Below, one piece after another: positions 8,115-16,914 of a DNA stretch of 64,000 nucleotides. The notes under the pieces were generated by a model. The model made no database searches. It was given only the letters and a program-made list of their open reading frames with translations, and had not been told where the DNA came from. Origin of the DNA: Diplocloster modestus (GTDB taxonomy: Bacteria > Bacillota > Clostridia > Lachnospirales > Lachnospiraceae); assembly GCF_019042245.1 (NCBI RefSeq), contig NZ_JAHQCX010000001.1, positions 62,001-126,000 on the forward strand, given 5' to 3'. Made by a program: the position numbers and the translations under genes. Positions within the stretch are counted from its first letter, which is position 1, and each line of letters begins with the position of its first letter.

Positions 8115-8864
8115 ATGTCAGACAACCGAAAATATTATTACCTGAAACTCAAAGAAAACTATTTTGACGATGATTCCATCGTGCTGCTGGAAAGTATGCA
8201 GGATGGTGTGCTGTATTCCAACATTCTGCTCAAGCTGTATCTGAAATCGCTGAAACATGGCGGACGGCTTCAACTTGACGAGGACATTCCTTACACGGCG
8301 CAGATGATCGCCACCATTACCCGCCAGCAGATCGGCACTGTGGAGAGAGCCTTGCAGATCTTTTTGAAGCTGGGCCTTGTGGAAGTGCTGGACAGCGGCA
8401 CATTCTACATGAGCAACATCGAACTTTTAATCGGCCAGTCCTCTACCGAGGCTGAGCGAAAGCGGGCTGCGAGGCTCCAAAATAAGGCTCTTTCTGCGCC
8501 CCGGACAAACGGCGGACATTTGTCCGACATTCGTCCACCAGAGATAGAGATAGAGTTAGAGAAAGAGATAGAGATAAAGAGAGAGATAGAGAAGGTACGC
8601 CCTGAAACGGGGCACCCTTCCCACACCTATGGCCGTTACCAGAATGTTTTCCTGACGGACGAGGAACTGGCAGACTTGCAGGCCAGTTTTCCCACTGTAT
8701 GGGGCCAGTACATCGAAAAGCTGTCCGAATACATGGCCTCTACCGGTAAGCGGTATCAGAGCCATGCCGCCACCATCCGGCGCTGGGCCGGTGAGGACGC
8801 GAAAAAGGTGGCCCCGCCCACCCGCAACCGGGATTACAGCGTAAAGGAGGATGAAACCGTATGA
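8115..8864 (+). CDS. Phage-type replisome organizer N-terminal domain protein
   Basis: A 249-residue protein. The N-terminal ~110 residues (KYYYLKLKENYFDDDSIVLLE, then a winged-helix region) match the phage replisome organizer N-terminal domain. A low-complexity EIEIELEKEIEIKREIEK segment (about residues 143-160), encoded by imperfect GAGATA repeats, links to a C-terminal domain resembling DnaD-type proteins. It likely binds the element's replication origin and recruits the loader encoded directly downstream (4-base overlap). AGGAGG precedes the start. Confidence 0.82.
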   Translation: MSDNRKYYYLKLKENYFDDDSIVLLESMQDGVLYSNILLKLYLKSLKHGGRLQLDEDIPYTAQMIATITRQQIGTVERALQIFLKLGLVEVLDSGTFYMSNIELLIGQSSTEAERKRAARLQNKALSAPRTNGGHLSDIRPPEIEIELEKEIEIKREIEKVRPETGHPSHTYGRYQNVFLTDEELADLQASFPTVWGQYIEKLSEYMASTGKRYQSHAATIRRWAGEDAKKVAPPTRNRDYSVKEDETV

Positions 8865-9724
8865 TGGAGATTACCGCAGAAATCCGGGCGTTCATCGACA
8901 AGGCAGCTGCTGGTGCGGAACTGGCTGAGGACGAGTATATAGATCCGTCAGACGGTCTCATTCACTGTAAGAAATGCGGCGGCCAGAGGCAGACCGTTGT
9001 GCCATGCTTTGGGAAATCCGGCTACTTTATGCCGCGCTGCATCTGCCAGTGCCAGCAGGAGGCTGAGGAGCAGCGCAAGGCTACTGAAGAACGGCAGCGC
9101 CGCATGGAGCGTATCAAACGCCGAAAGGCACAGGGTTTGCAAGACCGCTATCTCTATGACTACACCTTTGCCAACGACAACGGCAAAAACCCATTGATGG
9201 ACAAGGCCCGCGCCTATGTGGAGAACTGGAAGGAGGCATATAAGAGCAATATCGGGCTTTTGCTGTTTGGAGATGTGGGAACCGGCAAGTCTTTCTTCGC
9301 CGGATGTATTGCCAACGCTTTGCTTGACCAGGATGTGCCGGTGCTGATGACGAACTTCCCCACCATTCTGAACCGCCTGACCGGGATGTTCTCTGAGGAC
9401 AGGTCGGAGTTTATTGCCAGCTTTGACGAGTATGACCTGCTTATCATTGACGATTTGGGTGTAGAGCGCAGTACCGAATATACTATGGAGCAGATATTTT
9501 TCGTCATTGACAGCCGCTATCGCAGCCGCAGGCCCATGATCATCACCACCAACCTGAAGCTGGCCGAACTCAAAAACCCGCCTGACCTGGCCCACGCTCG
9601 TATCTATGACCGTATTCTGGAACGGTGTGCGCCGATTCTCTTTGACGGGAATAATTTCCGGGAAGAAAATGCCGGTGCTACCCGACAGGCAGCAAAAGAC
9701 ATTGTAAACAGTAAGCACGATTGA
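8861..9724 (+). CDS. DnaC/IstB-like AAA+ helicase loader
   Basis: A 287-residue ATPase. A zinc-finger-like CKKCGGQ...CICQC region lies near residues 29-59, then a charged coiled coil, then the AAA+ core with Walker A FGDVGTGKS near 137-145, Walker B LLIIDDLG and the sensor motif IITTNL. This is the organisation of phage/element DnaC-type loaders that place the host replicative helicase. The overlap with the replisome organizer indicates a two-gene replication module, which explains how the element could replicate as a circle. Confidence 0.88.
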   Translation: MMEITAEIRAFIDKAAAGAELAEDEYIDPSDGLIHCKKCGGQRQTVVPCFGKSGYFMPRCICQCQQEAEEQRKATEERQRRMERIKRRKAQGLQDRYLYDYTFANDNGKNPLMDKARAYVENWKEAYKSNIGLLLFGDVGTGKSFFAGCIANALLDQDVPVLMTNFPTILNRLTGMFSEDRSEFIASFDEYDLLIIDDLGVERSTEYTMEQIFFVIDSRYRSRRPMIITTNLKLAELKNPPDLAHARIYDRILERCAPILFDGNNFREENAGATRQAAKDIVNSKHD

Positions 9725-9767
9725 TTTTTTACCGGGCGGCACAGACCCGTTCGGAGAAAGGAGCGCC

Positions 9768-9962
9768 ATGAACAAAGAACCCCGTACTATGCAGGTGACA
9801 GACGCCGCTACTGCGTCCAGAGCGCCGAAAAACACGCCAGCGATGGTAAAGAAAATCGGCAAGACAACCTACAAGGTTCATGTCCATTTCAGCAATACCA
9901 GCACAGAAACCATGAGCGATAAAATCAAGCGTATGCTCAAAAATGAAATTCAGCAGATGTGA
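9768..9962 (+). CDS. tnpW: TnpW-family transposon-encoded protein
   Basis: A 64-residue protein ending in the family-typical core GKTTYKVHVHFSNTSTETMSDKIKRML. AAGGAG precedes the ATG. TnpW proteins are named from Tn4451-type elements, where their role is not defined. Here it follows the replication module, as is usual in Clostridia integrative elements. Confidence 0.75.
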   Translation: MNKEPRTMQVTDAATASRAPKNTPAMVKKIGKTTYKVHVHFSNTSTETMSDKIKRMLKNEIQQM

Positions 9963-10034
9963 AAGACTGATAAACGAAGCCGCCTTGTGCTAAACTGATG
10001 GTGGTACGCACCAAAACTTTTATCTAAGGAGGAC

Positions 10035-10406
10035 ATGAAAATGCTGTACACAGAAAAAGAGAAAAATGAGATTGAGCGCGTCCGTAAAGTGTTCGAGAAA
10101 CACATCCAACAAATGACTGCTTATGATTTGGTTTGGTCGGACAAGGTCGGCTATGTGTGGCTGGCAATATCTATCGACCCAGTCTATATTGATACCGGCA
10201 ACTGGATAGAGTCCGCTGCTGGCCTTTGTTATGAGTGCTTGAATGATATAGCACTGGATGTTTTTGGAATGACCGGAAACGACCATGACTTCGAGGACGC
10301 CGATCCGCTGGAACTGGCCGAGATTAAGCGGCGCTGGAAACCCTATATCGGCCAACTGCCGGAATATGCGTACCTTTGCGACGAACTGTTAAGCAGGAGC
10401 AAATAA
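10035..10406 (+). CDS. Hypothetical protein near element junction
   Basis: A 123-residue, acidic, soluble protein beginning MKMLYTEKEKNEIERV. AAGGAGG lies before the ATG and a terminator follows the stop. No family is recognised. It is the last gene of the first mobile element before the truncated TraG gene. Confidence 0.65.
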   Translation: MKMLYTEKEKNEIERVRKVFEKHIQQMTAYDLVWSDKVGYVWLAISIDPVYIDTGNWIESAAGLCYECLNDIALDVFGMTGNDHDFEDADPLELAEIKRRWKPYIGQLPEYAYLCDELLSRSK

Positions 10407-10416
10407 CCCATCCGCA

Positions 10417-10456
10417 AAAGTGTCAGGAGCTAAAATCTGCTTCTGGCACTTTTTTG
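10417..10456 (+). terminator. Rho-independent terminator
   Basis: AAGTGTCAGGAGC and GCTTCTGGCACTT pair (with G-U pairs) around an 8-base loop, followed by a T6 run. It ends transcription of the first element just before the junction with TraG. Confidence 0.75.
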
Positions 10457-10491
10457 TGGCTTTTTTGTGAATTTGATTAAAAAGTCCTTGA

Positions 10492-11352
10492 CAATTTGTC
10501 TCTGGCAAGACAGCAAAATCAATCCTCATTTCTTGCGGTGCGCGGCTTGCCCCCTTTGATATAAAGGAACTCCGCGATCTCATGTCCTACGACGAATTAG
10601 AACTTGATACGTTAGGCGATAGAAAAACAGCTTTGTTTTTGATTATGAGCGATACGGACAGCACATTTAATTTTGTTATCGCTATGCTGCAATCGCAGTT
10701 ATTTAATCTCTTGTGCGACAAGGCCGACGACGAATACGGCGGCAAGCTGCCTGTTCATGTTCGCTGCCTGTTAGACGAGTTTGCGAACATTGGACAAATC
10801 CCACAGTTTGAAAAATTGATTGCCACAATCCGCAGCCGGGAAATCTCGGCTTCTATCATTCTGCAATCGCAGAGCCAGCTAAAAGCCATTTACAAGGACG
10901 CGGCAGAAATCATACTTGACAATGCCGACAGCACCTTGTTTTTGGGAGGGCGCGGGAAAAATGCAAAGGATATTTCGGAAAACTTGGGACGGGAAACAAT
11001 CGACAGTTTCAACACTTCCGAAAATCGCGGCACGCAGGTTTCCCACGGCCTCAATTATCAAAAATTGGGAAAGGAGTTGATGACACAAGACGAAATCGCA
11101 GTTATGGACGGAGGAAAATGTATTTTGCAGTTACGCGGCGTGCGCCCCTTTTTCAGCGATAAATACGATATAACGCAGCACCCGAACTACAAATACCTTT
11201 CCGACTTCGACAAGAAAAACGCTTTTGACGTTGAACGGTATATGTCTACCCGTCCGGCAATCGTAAAGCCGGACGAACCCTTTGACATATACGAAATAGA
11301 TTTGTCCGACGAGGACGCAGCCGCCAGTTTCGGGGACCCCGACGAAACGTAG
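10492..11352 (+). pseudogene. VirD4/TraG-type coupling protein, N-terminally truncated
   Basis: The frame has a stop at 10489-10491, then reads continuously as SGKTAKSILIS...RLAPFDIKELRDLMSYDELELDTLGDRKT and on through DEFANIG and SREISASIILQSQSQL. These are conserved C-terminal motifs of VirD4-like coupling ATPases (Walker B side and beyond). Only about 287 residues remain of a normal ~600; the membrane anchor and Walker A are missing. The break coincides with the right end of the first mobile element. The 5' half may exist left of the window, which would identify an insertion. Alone, this fragment cannot be an active coupling protein. Confidence 0.85.
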
Positions 11353-11502
11353 TTTCGTTGGGGAGAGGAGGCGCAACGGAGTGATAGAGTTTTCGCATTT
11401 ATGCGGAAACGATTGATACGAAGTTTGCGCCGACGAAACGGCGGCATTTTTATTTCAACAACATTTTTTTGAGCCGTTTTAGCGGCAGAAAGCGAGGTTT
11501 CT

Positions 11503-11718
11503 ATGGATTTTTTCAACAGCGCAGTTGACGTATTGCAGACTTTGGTAATCGCGCTTGGCGCAGGACTTGGCATTTGGGGCGGCATTAACCTCATGGAGGG
11601 CTACGGCAACGACAACCCAGGTGCAAAATCCCAGGGCATGAAACAGCTTATGGCGGGCGGCGGCGTTGCCCTGATCGGTATGACCCTTGTACCGCTGCTC
11701 TCCGGCCTGTTTGGATAA
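11503..11718 (+). CDS. Maff2 family small membrane protein
   Basis: A 71-residue protein with two hydrophobic segments (about residues 8-28 and 45-70) and the LGAGLGIWGGINLMEGYG motif of the Maff2 family. It always sits between TraG and the TrbL-like gene in Tn1549-like ICEs. Probably a VirB2/VirB3-like membrane component of the transfer channel; this role is inferred from position. Confidence 0.85.
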   Translation: MDFFNSAVDVLQTLVIALGAGLGIWGGINLMEGYGNDNPGAKSQGMKQLMAGGGVALIGMTLVPLLSGLFG

Positions 11719-11788
11719 TGCCGCAAACTAACACTACCCGCCGCGCCCTCTCGGAAACGGGAGGGCGCGGGAAAGGAGGGATTAGCTT

Positions 11789-12652
11789 TTGATATGGCAG
11801 ATGATTGAAGATTGGTTCCGGGGCATATTGACAGACGGGATTTTATCAAACCTTTCCGGGCTGTTTGACAGCGTAAATACAGAGGTTGGCGAAATCGCGT
11901 CGCAAGTCGGCACGACCCCCGCCGGGTGGAACGCGGGCATATTCAATATGATACGCAGCCTTTCGGAAAACGTCATTGTGCCGATTGCGGGCGTTATCAT
12001 TACCTTTGTCATGTGCTACGAACTAATCCAGCTTGTAATTGAGAAAAACAATCTGCACGATCTCGACACTTGGATTTTCTTCAAGTGGATTTTCAAAACC
12101 TTTGTCGCGGTGCTGCTGGTAACAAATACTTGGAACATCGTCATGGGCGTTTTCGATATTACGCAAAGCGTCGTCAACGACAGCGCGGGCGTTATCATAT
12201 CCGACACAAGCATAGATATTGCAACCGTTATCACCGATATAGAAACAAAGCTGGACGCTATGAGCGTCGGCGGACTTTTGGGGCTATGGTTTCAATCCCT
12301 TTTTGTAGGGCTTACCATGAAAGCCCTCTCTATCTGCATTATGCTGGTGGTGTATGGGCGCATGATTGAAATATACCTTGTAACGAGTATCGCCCCTATC
12401 CCCGTTGCGACAATGGTAAATCACGAATGGGGCGGCATGGGACAGAACTATCTGAAATCCTTACTTGCCCTCGGTTTCCAAGCGTTTTTAATCCTTGTGT
12501 GCGTCGGCATTTATGCGGTTTTGATACAGACAATCGCAGCAACCGACGATATATCCGGCGCGATCTGGTCTTGCATGGGCTATACCGTCCTCTTGTGCTT
12601 TACCCTGTTCAAGACGGGAAGCCTTGCAAAGAGCGTCTTTTCGGCGCATTAA
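11789..12652 (+). CDS. TrbL/VirB6-like conjugal transfer membrane protein
   Basis: A 287-residue polytopic protein with at least five predicted membrane helices (about residues 60-85, 95-115, 165-190, 205-225, 235-285) and the conserved SIAPIPVATMVNHEWGGMGQNYLKSLLALGFQAF region. It matches the CD1112/TrbL-like channel proteins of Firmicutes ICEs, the VirB6 counterpart of the type IV secretion system. It starts at TTG (11789), eight bases after AAAGGAGGG. Confidence 0.88.
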   Translation: MIWQMIEDWFRGILTDGILSNLSGLFDSVNTEVGEIASQVGTTPAGWNAGIFNMIRSLSENVIVPIAGVIITFVMCYELIQLVIEKNNLHDLDTWIFFKWIFKTFVAVLLVTNTWNIVMGVFDITQSVVNDSAGVIISDTSIDIATVITDIETKLDAMSVGGLLGLWFQSLFVGLTMKALSICIMLVVYGRMIEIYLVTSIAPIPVATMVNHEWGGMGQNYLKSLLALGFQAFLILVCVGIYAVLIQTIAATDDISGAIWSCMGYTVLLCFTLFKTGSLAKSVFSAH

Positions 12653-12662
12653 GGGGGCGGGA

Positions 12663-13211
12663 ATGAAAAAATATAAAATCATTTACGCAGATCCCCCGTG
12701 GCGGTATGAACGAAGCAAAGTACAGGGAGCAGCGGAAAAGCACTATCCTACTATGAGCATTGAGGAACTATGCGCTTTACCTATCAAGGAAATTGCGGAC
12801 AAGGACTGCATTTTATTCCTATGGGCGACGTTCCCGCAGCTTAAAGAAGCGTTGCAGTTAATCAAGGCTTGGGGCTTTACTTATAAATCCGTTGCCTTTG
12901 TATGGTTAAAGCAAAATCGGAAATCGCCCACTTGGTTTTATGGCTTGGGCTTTTGGACGCGAGGAAATGCGGAAATCTGCTTGCTTGCTACCAAAGGACA
13001 CCCGAAGCGGCAATCAAACAAGGTACATCAATTTATCATTTCCCCCGTCGAGCAGCACAGCAAGAAGCCGGATATAACGCGGGAAAAGATACTTGCCCTT
13101 ATGGGCGATCTCCCGCGCATTGAACTGTTTGCAAGACAGCATACCCCCGGTTGGGACGTGTGGGGAAATGAAATTGCAAGCGACATACGGTTTGCCGGAA
13201 AGGAGGTTTGA
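12663..13211 (+). CDS. MT-A70-family adenine methyltransferase
   Basis: A 182-residue enzyme opening with KIIYADPPWRY, the DPPW catalytic motif of MT-A70/Ime4-like N6-adenine methyltransferases. LFLWAT and AEICLLATKGHP complete the fold. It lies inside the transfer operon between the TrbL and PrgI genes with short spacing (start 10 bases after the upstream stop). Phage and ICE members methylate DNA to avoid host restriction; the target sequence is unknown. Confidence 0.87.
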   Translation: MKKYKIIYADPPWRYERSKVQGAAEKHYPTMSIEELCALPIKEIADKDCILFLWATFPQLKEALQLIKAWGFTYKSVAFVWLKQNRKSPTWFYGLGFWTRGNAEICLLATKGHPKRQSNKVHQFIISPVEQHSKKPDITREKILALMGDLPRIELFARQHTPGWDVWGNEIASDIRFAGKEV

Positions 13212-13212
13212 A

Positions 13213-13605
13213 ATGGCATATGTAACCGTCCCAAAGGATTTAACCAAAATCAAAAGCAAGGTAATGTTCAACCTTACCAAACGACAGTTAATTTGTTTCA
13301 GCGCGGCGGTGGCTATCGGGCTACCGCTATTCTTTTTGACAAAGGACAGCGCGGGAACGACAACGGCGGCTTTGTGCATGGTGCTTGCCATGCTGCCTAT
13401 GTTCCTACTCGCTATGTACGAGAAGAACGGGCAACCGCTGGAAGTGATTATACGGCAATTTGTGGAAGTGAAGTTTCTTCGCCCCAAAGAGCGACCTTAT
13501 CAGACCAACAATTTTTATACTGCCCTTGCGCGGCAGGAGCGATTAGATAAGGAGGTACGGGCGATTGTCAAAGGAAAAGGGAAAGACCCAAAACGAAAAG
13601 CGTAA
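13213..13605 (+). CDS. PrgI-family conjugation protein
   Basis: A 130-residue protein with two membrane helices (about residues 28-46 and 53-72) and the conserved MAYVTVPKDLTKIKSKVMFNLTKRQ start of PrgI family members, the VirB3-like component of Gram-positive type IV systems. The ATG at 13213 follows AAGGAGGTTTGA; its 3' end overlaps the VirB4 gene by 41 bases. Confidence 0.88.
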   Translation: MAYVTVPKDLTKIKSKVMFNLTKRQLICFSAAVAIGLPLFFLTKDSAGTTTAALCMVLAMLPMFLLAMYEKNGQPLEVIIRQFVEVKFLRPKERPYQTNNFYTALARQERLDKEVRAIVKGKGKDPKRKA

Positions 13606-15961
13606 ACTTACGCGGCAGGAAAAGAAACAGATCGACGCGCTTATCCGGCAGGCAAAGGGCGACGGGAAGCCCCATACGGCGCAGGACAGCATACCGTTTG
13701 AGCGAATGTATAAGGACGGGATTTGCCGCCTTGCAAACGGGCGGTATTCCAAGTGCATTGAGTTTGAGGATATTAACTATCAGCTTGCACAGCCGGACGA
13801 TAAGACCGCCATTTTTGAAGCCCTTTGCGATATGTATAACTCTTTTGACGCTTCGATTGGCGTGCAGCTTTCCTTAATCAGCCGCCATGCGAACAAGGAG
13901 GATTTCAAGAGCAGTATCACGATTGCCCCGCAAAATGACGACTTTGATAGTATCAGAGCCGAGTACACCGAAATGCTGCAAACGCAGCTTGAACGCGGCA
14001 ACAACGGGCTTATCAAGACCAAGTTTCTCACCTTTACCATTGAAGCAAAAGATATTAAATCGGCGCGGGCGCGGCTTGCCCGTATCGAAACGGACACGCT
14101 CAATCATTTTAAGGTGATCGGCGCGGCGGCGCGGGTACTGGACGGGAAGCAGCGGCTTGAAGTGCTGCATGGGCTTTTCCACCCGGACGGGGAACGCTTC
14201 AACTTTGCGTGGGAATGGCTACCCGCAAGCGGCCTTTCCGTCAAAGACTTTATTGCCCCGTCCTCTTTCCGTTTTGGCGACGGGCGAATGTTTCAGATGG
14301 GCGGGAAGTTTGGCGCGGTTTCCTTTTTGCAGATTGCCGCGCCGGAACTTTCAGACCGTATGCTTGCCGACTTCATGGAAGCGGAAAACGGGATTGTCGT
14401 CAATCTGCACATTCAGAGTATCGACCACAACGAAGCGATCAAGACCATCAAGCGGAAAATCACCGACCTTGACCGCATGAAAATCGAGGAACAGAAAAAG
14501 GCAATCCGCAGCGGCTACGATATGGATATAATCCCGTCCGACCTTGCCACCTACGGCGGCGAAGCGAAAAACCTTTTGCGGGATTTGCAAAGCCGGAACG
14601 AGCGAATGTTTTTGCTTACGCTGTTAGTTTTGAATATGGCAGACACAAAGCAGAAATTGGACAACGATGTATTCAGTGCCGCAAGTATCGCGCAGAAATA
14701 CAACTGTATGCTCACCCGCCTTGACTATCGGCAGGAACAGGGGCTTATGTCCTCTATCCCGTTGGGCGAAAACCTAATCCAAATCCAGCGGGGCTTGACG
14801 ACTTCCAGCACCGCTATTTTCGTCCCCTTTACGGTGCAAGAGCTGTTCCAAAGCGGCGAAGCGTTGTATTACGGCTTAAACGCCCTTTCCAACAATATGA
14901 TTCTGTGCGACAGAAAACGGCTGAAAAACCCAAACGGCCTTATCCTCGGCACACCGGGCAGCGGCAAGAGTTTTTCGGCAAAGCGCGAGATCACCAACGC
15001 TTTTCTCATTACCGCAGATGATATTATCATTTGCGACCCGGAAGCGGAGTATTACCCCCTTGTGGAACGGCTGAAAGGACAGGTTATCAAGGTTTCGCAG
15101 AATAGCACGCAGTACATTAACCCGATGGACATAAACCTCAATTACAGCGAGGGCGACACGCCCATAGCCTTAAAGAGCGATTTTATCCTTTCCTTTTGCG
15201 AACTCATTATGGGCGGCAAAAATGGGCTGGAAGCGGTTGAAAAGACCTTGATTGACCGCGCCGTTATCAGCGTGTACCGCAGCTACCTTGCAGACCCGAA
15301 GCCGGAGAATATGCCGATTTTGGGCGACCTCTACAATGAAATCAAGAAGCAGCCGGAAAAGGAAGCGCAGCGTATCGCGTCGGCATTGGAACTCTATGTA
15401 AACGGCAGCTTGAATGTGTTTAACCACCGCACAAACGTTGACATTCACAACCGCCTTGTCTGTTTTGACATTAAGGAACTCGGCACCCAGCTTAAAAAAG
15501 TCGGTATGCTCATTATCCAAGACCAGGTGTGGAACCGCGTAACGCTCAACCGCAGCGAGGGCAAGGCGACGCGGTACTACATCGACGAGTTTCATTTGCT
15601 GCTCAAAGAGGAACAGACCGCAGCGTACAGCGTTGAGATTTGGAAGCGTTTTCGCAAATGGGGCGGTATTCCGACAGGTATCACGCAGAACGTCAAAGAC
15701 CTTTTGACGAGCAGAGAAGTTTCAAACGTTTTTGAAAACAGCGATTTTGTGTATATGCTCAACCAAGCGCAGGGCGACCGGGAAATCCTTGCAAAGCAGC
15801 TTAACATTTCGCAGCAGCAAATGACCTATGTAACCCATTCCGACGCGGGCGAGGGGCTTATCTTCTATGGCAACGTGATTTTGCCGTTTATTGACCGTTT
15901 CCCGCAGGATACGGAACTGTACCGCGTCATGACGACCAAACCCGGCGAGGTGTCGGCATGA
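13565..15961 (+). CDS. VirB4/TraE-type conjugation ATPase
   Basis: A 798-residue cytoplasmic ATPase that powers the transfer channel. Walker A GTPGSGKS lies near residues 461-468, Walker B IICDPEAEYYPL follows, and a conserved C-terminal YIDEFHLLL and TGITQNVKDLL are present. Length and motifs match TraE/VirB4 of CTn/Tn1549-like elements. It starts at TTG 13565, eight bases after AGGAGGT, within the PrgI gene, so translation is coupled. Confidence 0.93.
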   Translation: MSKEKGKTQNEKRKLTRQEKKQIDALIRQAKGDGKPHTAQDSIPFERMYKDGICRLANGRYSKCIEFEDINYQLAQPDDKTAIFEALCDMYNSFDASIGVQLSLISRHANKEDFKSSITIAPQNDDFDSIRAEYTEMLQTQLERGNNGLIKTKFLTFTIEAKDIKSARARLARIETDTLNHFKVIGAAARVLDGKQRLEVLHGLFHPDGERFNFAWEWLPASGLSVKDFIAPSSFRFGDGRMFQMGGKFGAVSFLQIAAPELSDRMLADFMEAENGIVVNLHIQSIDHNEAIKTIKRKITDLDRMKIEEQKKAIRSGYDMDIIPSDLATYGGEAKNLLRDLQSRNERMFLLTLLVLNMADTKQKLDNDVFSAASIAQKYNCMLTRLDYRQEQGLMSSIPLGENLIQIQRGLTTSSTAIFVPFTVQELFQSGEALYYGLNALSNNMILCDRKRLKNPNGLILGTPGSGKSFSAKREITNAFLITADDIIICDPEAEYYPLVERLKGQVIKVSQNSTQYINPMDINLNYSEGDTPIALKSDFILSFCELIMGGKNGLEAVEKTLIDRAVISVYRSYLADPKPENMPILGDLYNEIKKQPEKEAQRIASALELYVNGSLNVFNHRTNVDIHNRLVCFDIKELGTQLKKVGMLIIQDQVWNRVTLNRSEGKATRYYIDEFHLLLKEEQTAAYSVEIWKRFRKWGGIPTGITQNVKDLLTSREVSNVFENSDFVYMLNQAQGDREILAKQLNISQQQMTYVTHSDAGEGLIFYGNVILPFIDRFPQDTELYRVMTTKPGEVSA

Positions 15962-16914
15962 GGATAGAAACGGACAAAATCTATTGCGGCGACAGCTTGC
16001 AGGTGCTTCAAACCTTGCCGGAAAACGCAGTTGATTGTTGCGTAACGTCCCCGCCCTACTATGCCTTGCGGGACTACGGCGCAGACGGGCAGATCGGACG
16101 GGAAGCAACGCCGGAAGAATATGTTTCCCGCATTACGGCGGTATTCCATGAGGTAAAGCGAGTGCTTACGCCGGAGGGGACTTGTTGGCTGAATATCGCG
16201 GACACTTATTGCGGCACAGGCAGCAAAGCCGACCACCAAGACCCCAAATACCCCAAAGGCAGGAACGGGCAGCAAGTGGCGTTTAACCACCGCGCCCCCG
16301 GCTGCAAGCCCAAAGATTTAATCGGTATTCCGTGGCTTGTAGCCCTTGCCTTGCGGGGCGACGGTTGGTATTTGCGCAGTTCTATTATTTGGCACAAAAC
16401 AAACCCCATGCCGGAAAGCACGCGGGACAGGCCGACCCGCTGCTATGAATATGTCTTTCTGCTTACCAAGTCAAAGAAGTATTACTACGATTGGCAAGCA
16501 GTAGCCGAGCCGATAGCCCCCGCAACGGCGGGGCGGCTGAAAAGCGGAGTTGGCAAAGGAAACAAGTATAGCGTTACTGTTCCGGGGCAAAACCAACCGC
16601 AGAAAATCAACCGCCCCCGCGAAAAGGGCGCATACGCCGACGAGTTGATTTCTCCCGTCCGCAGCCGCCGCAACGTTTGGCAGATCAGCAACGTTGCTTA
16701 TCGCGGCGGGCATTTCGCGGCATACCCGCCCAAACTTGCGGAAACGTGCATTTTGGCGGGGTGTCCCGTGGGCGGGATTGTCCTTGACCCGTTTTTAGGC
16801 AGCGGAACCACCGCAGCGGCGGCAAAAAACCTTGATCGCCGCTATATCGGCATTGAGTTAAACCCCAACTATTGCGAACTTGCAAAACAGCGGATTGGAG
16901 GTGATGAAGATTGA
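15958..16914 (+). CDS. Site-specific DNA methyltransferase (SPPY-type)
   Basis: A 318-residue amino-methyltransferase. Motif IV is TSPPYY near residues 30-35 and the AdoMet-binding motif I DPFLGSGTT lies near the C-terminus (about 279-287), so the motif order is permuted (beta class). SPPY more often goes with N4-cytosine, but N6-adenine cannot be excluded. It overlaps the ends of both neighbours in the transfer operon. No restriction nuclease is adjacent, so it is an orphan modification enzyme, probably protecting the transferred DNA. Confidence 0.9.
   Translation: MRIETDKIYCGDSLQVLQTLPENAVDCCVTSPPYYALRDYGADGQIGREATPEEYVSRITAVFHEVKRVLTPEGTCWLNIADTYCGTGSKADHQDPKYPKGRNGQQVAFNHRAPGCKPKDLIGIPWLVALALRGDGWYLRSSIIWHKTNPMPESTRDRPTRCYEYVFLLTKSKKYYYDWQAVAEPIAPATAGRLKSGVGKGNKYSVTVPGQNQPQKINRPREKGAYADELISPVRSRRNVWQISNVAYRGGHFAAYPPKLAETCILAGCPVGGIVLDPFLGSGTTAAAAKNLDRRYIGIELNPNYCELAKQRIGGDED

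Noticed and set aside
8541-8595. CRISPR-like or regulatory tandem repeat
   Set aside because: The hexamers lie in frame inside a coding gene and encode a linker; there are no spacers.
8948-9862. 304-codon minus-strand ORF
   Set aside because: Antisense to the well-supported DnaC-like gene and TnpW; no recognisable domain.
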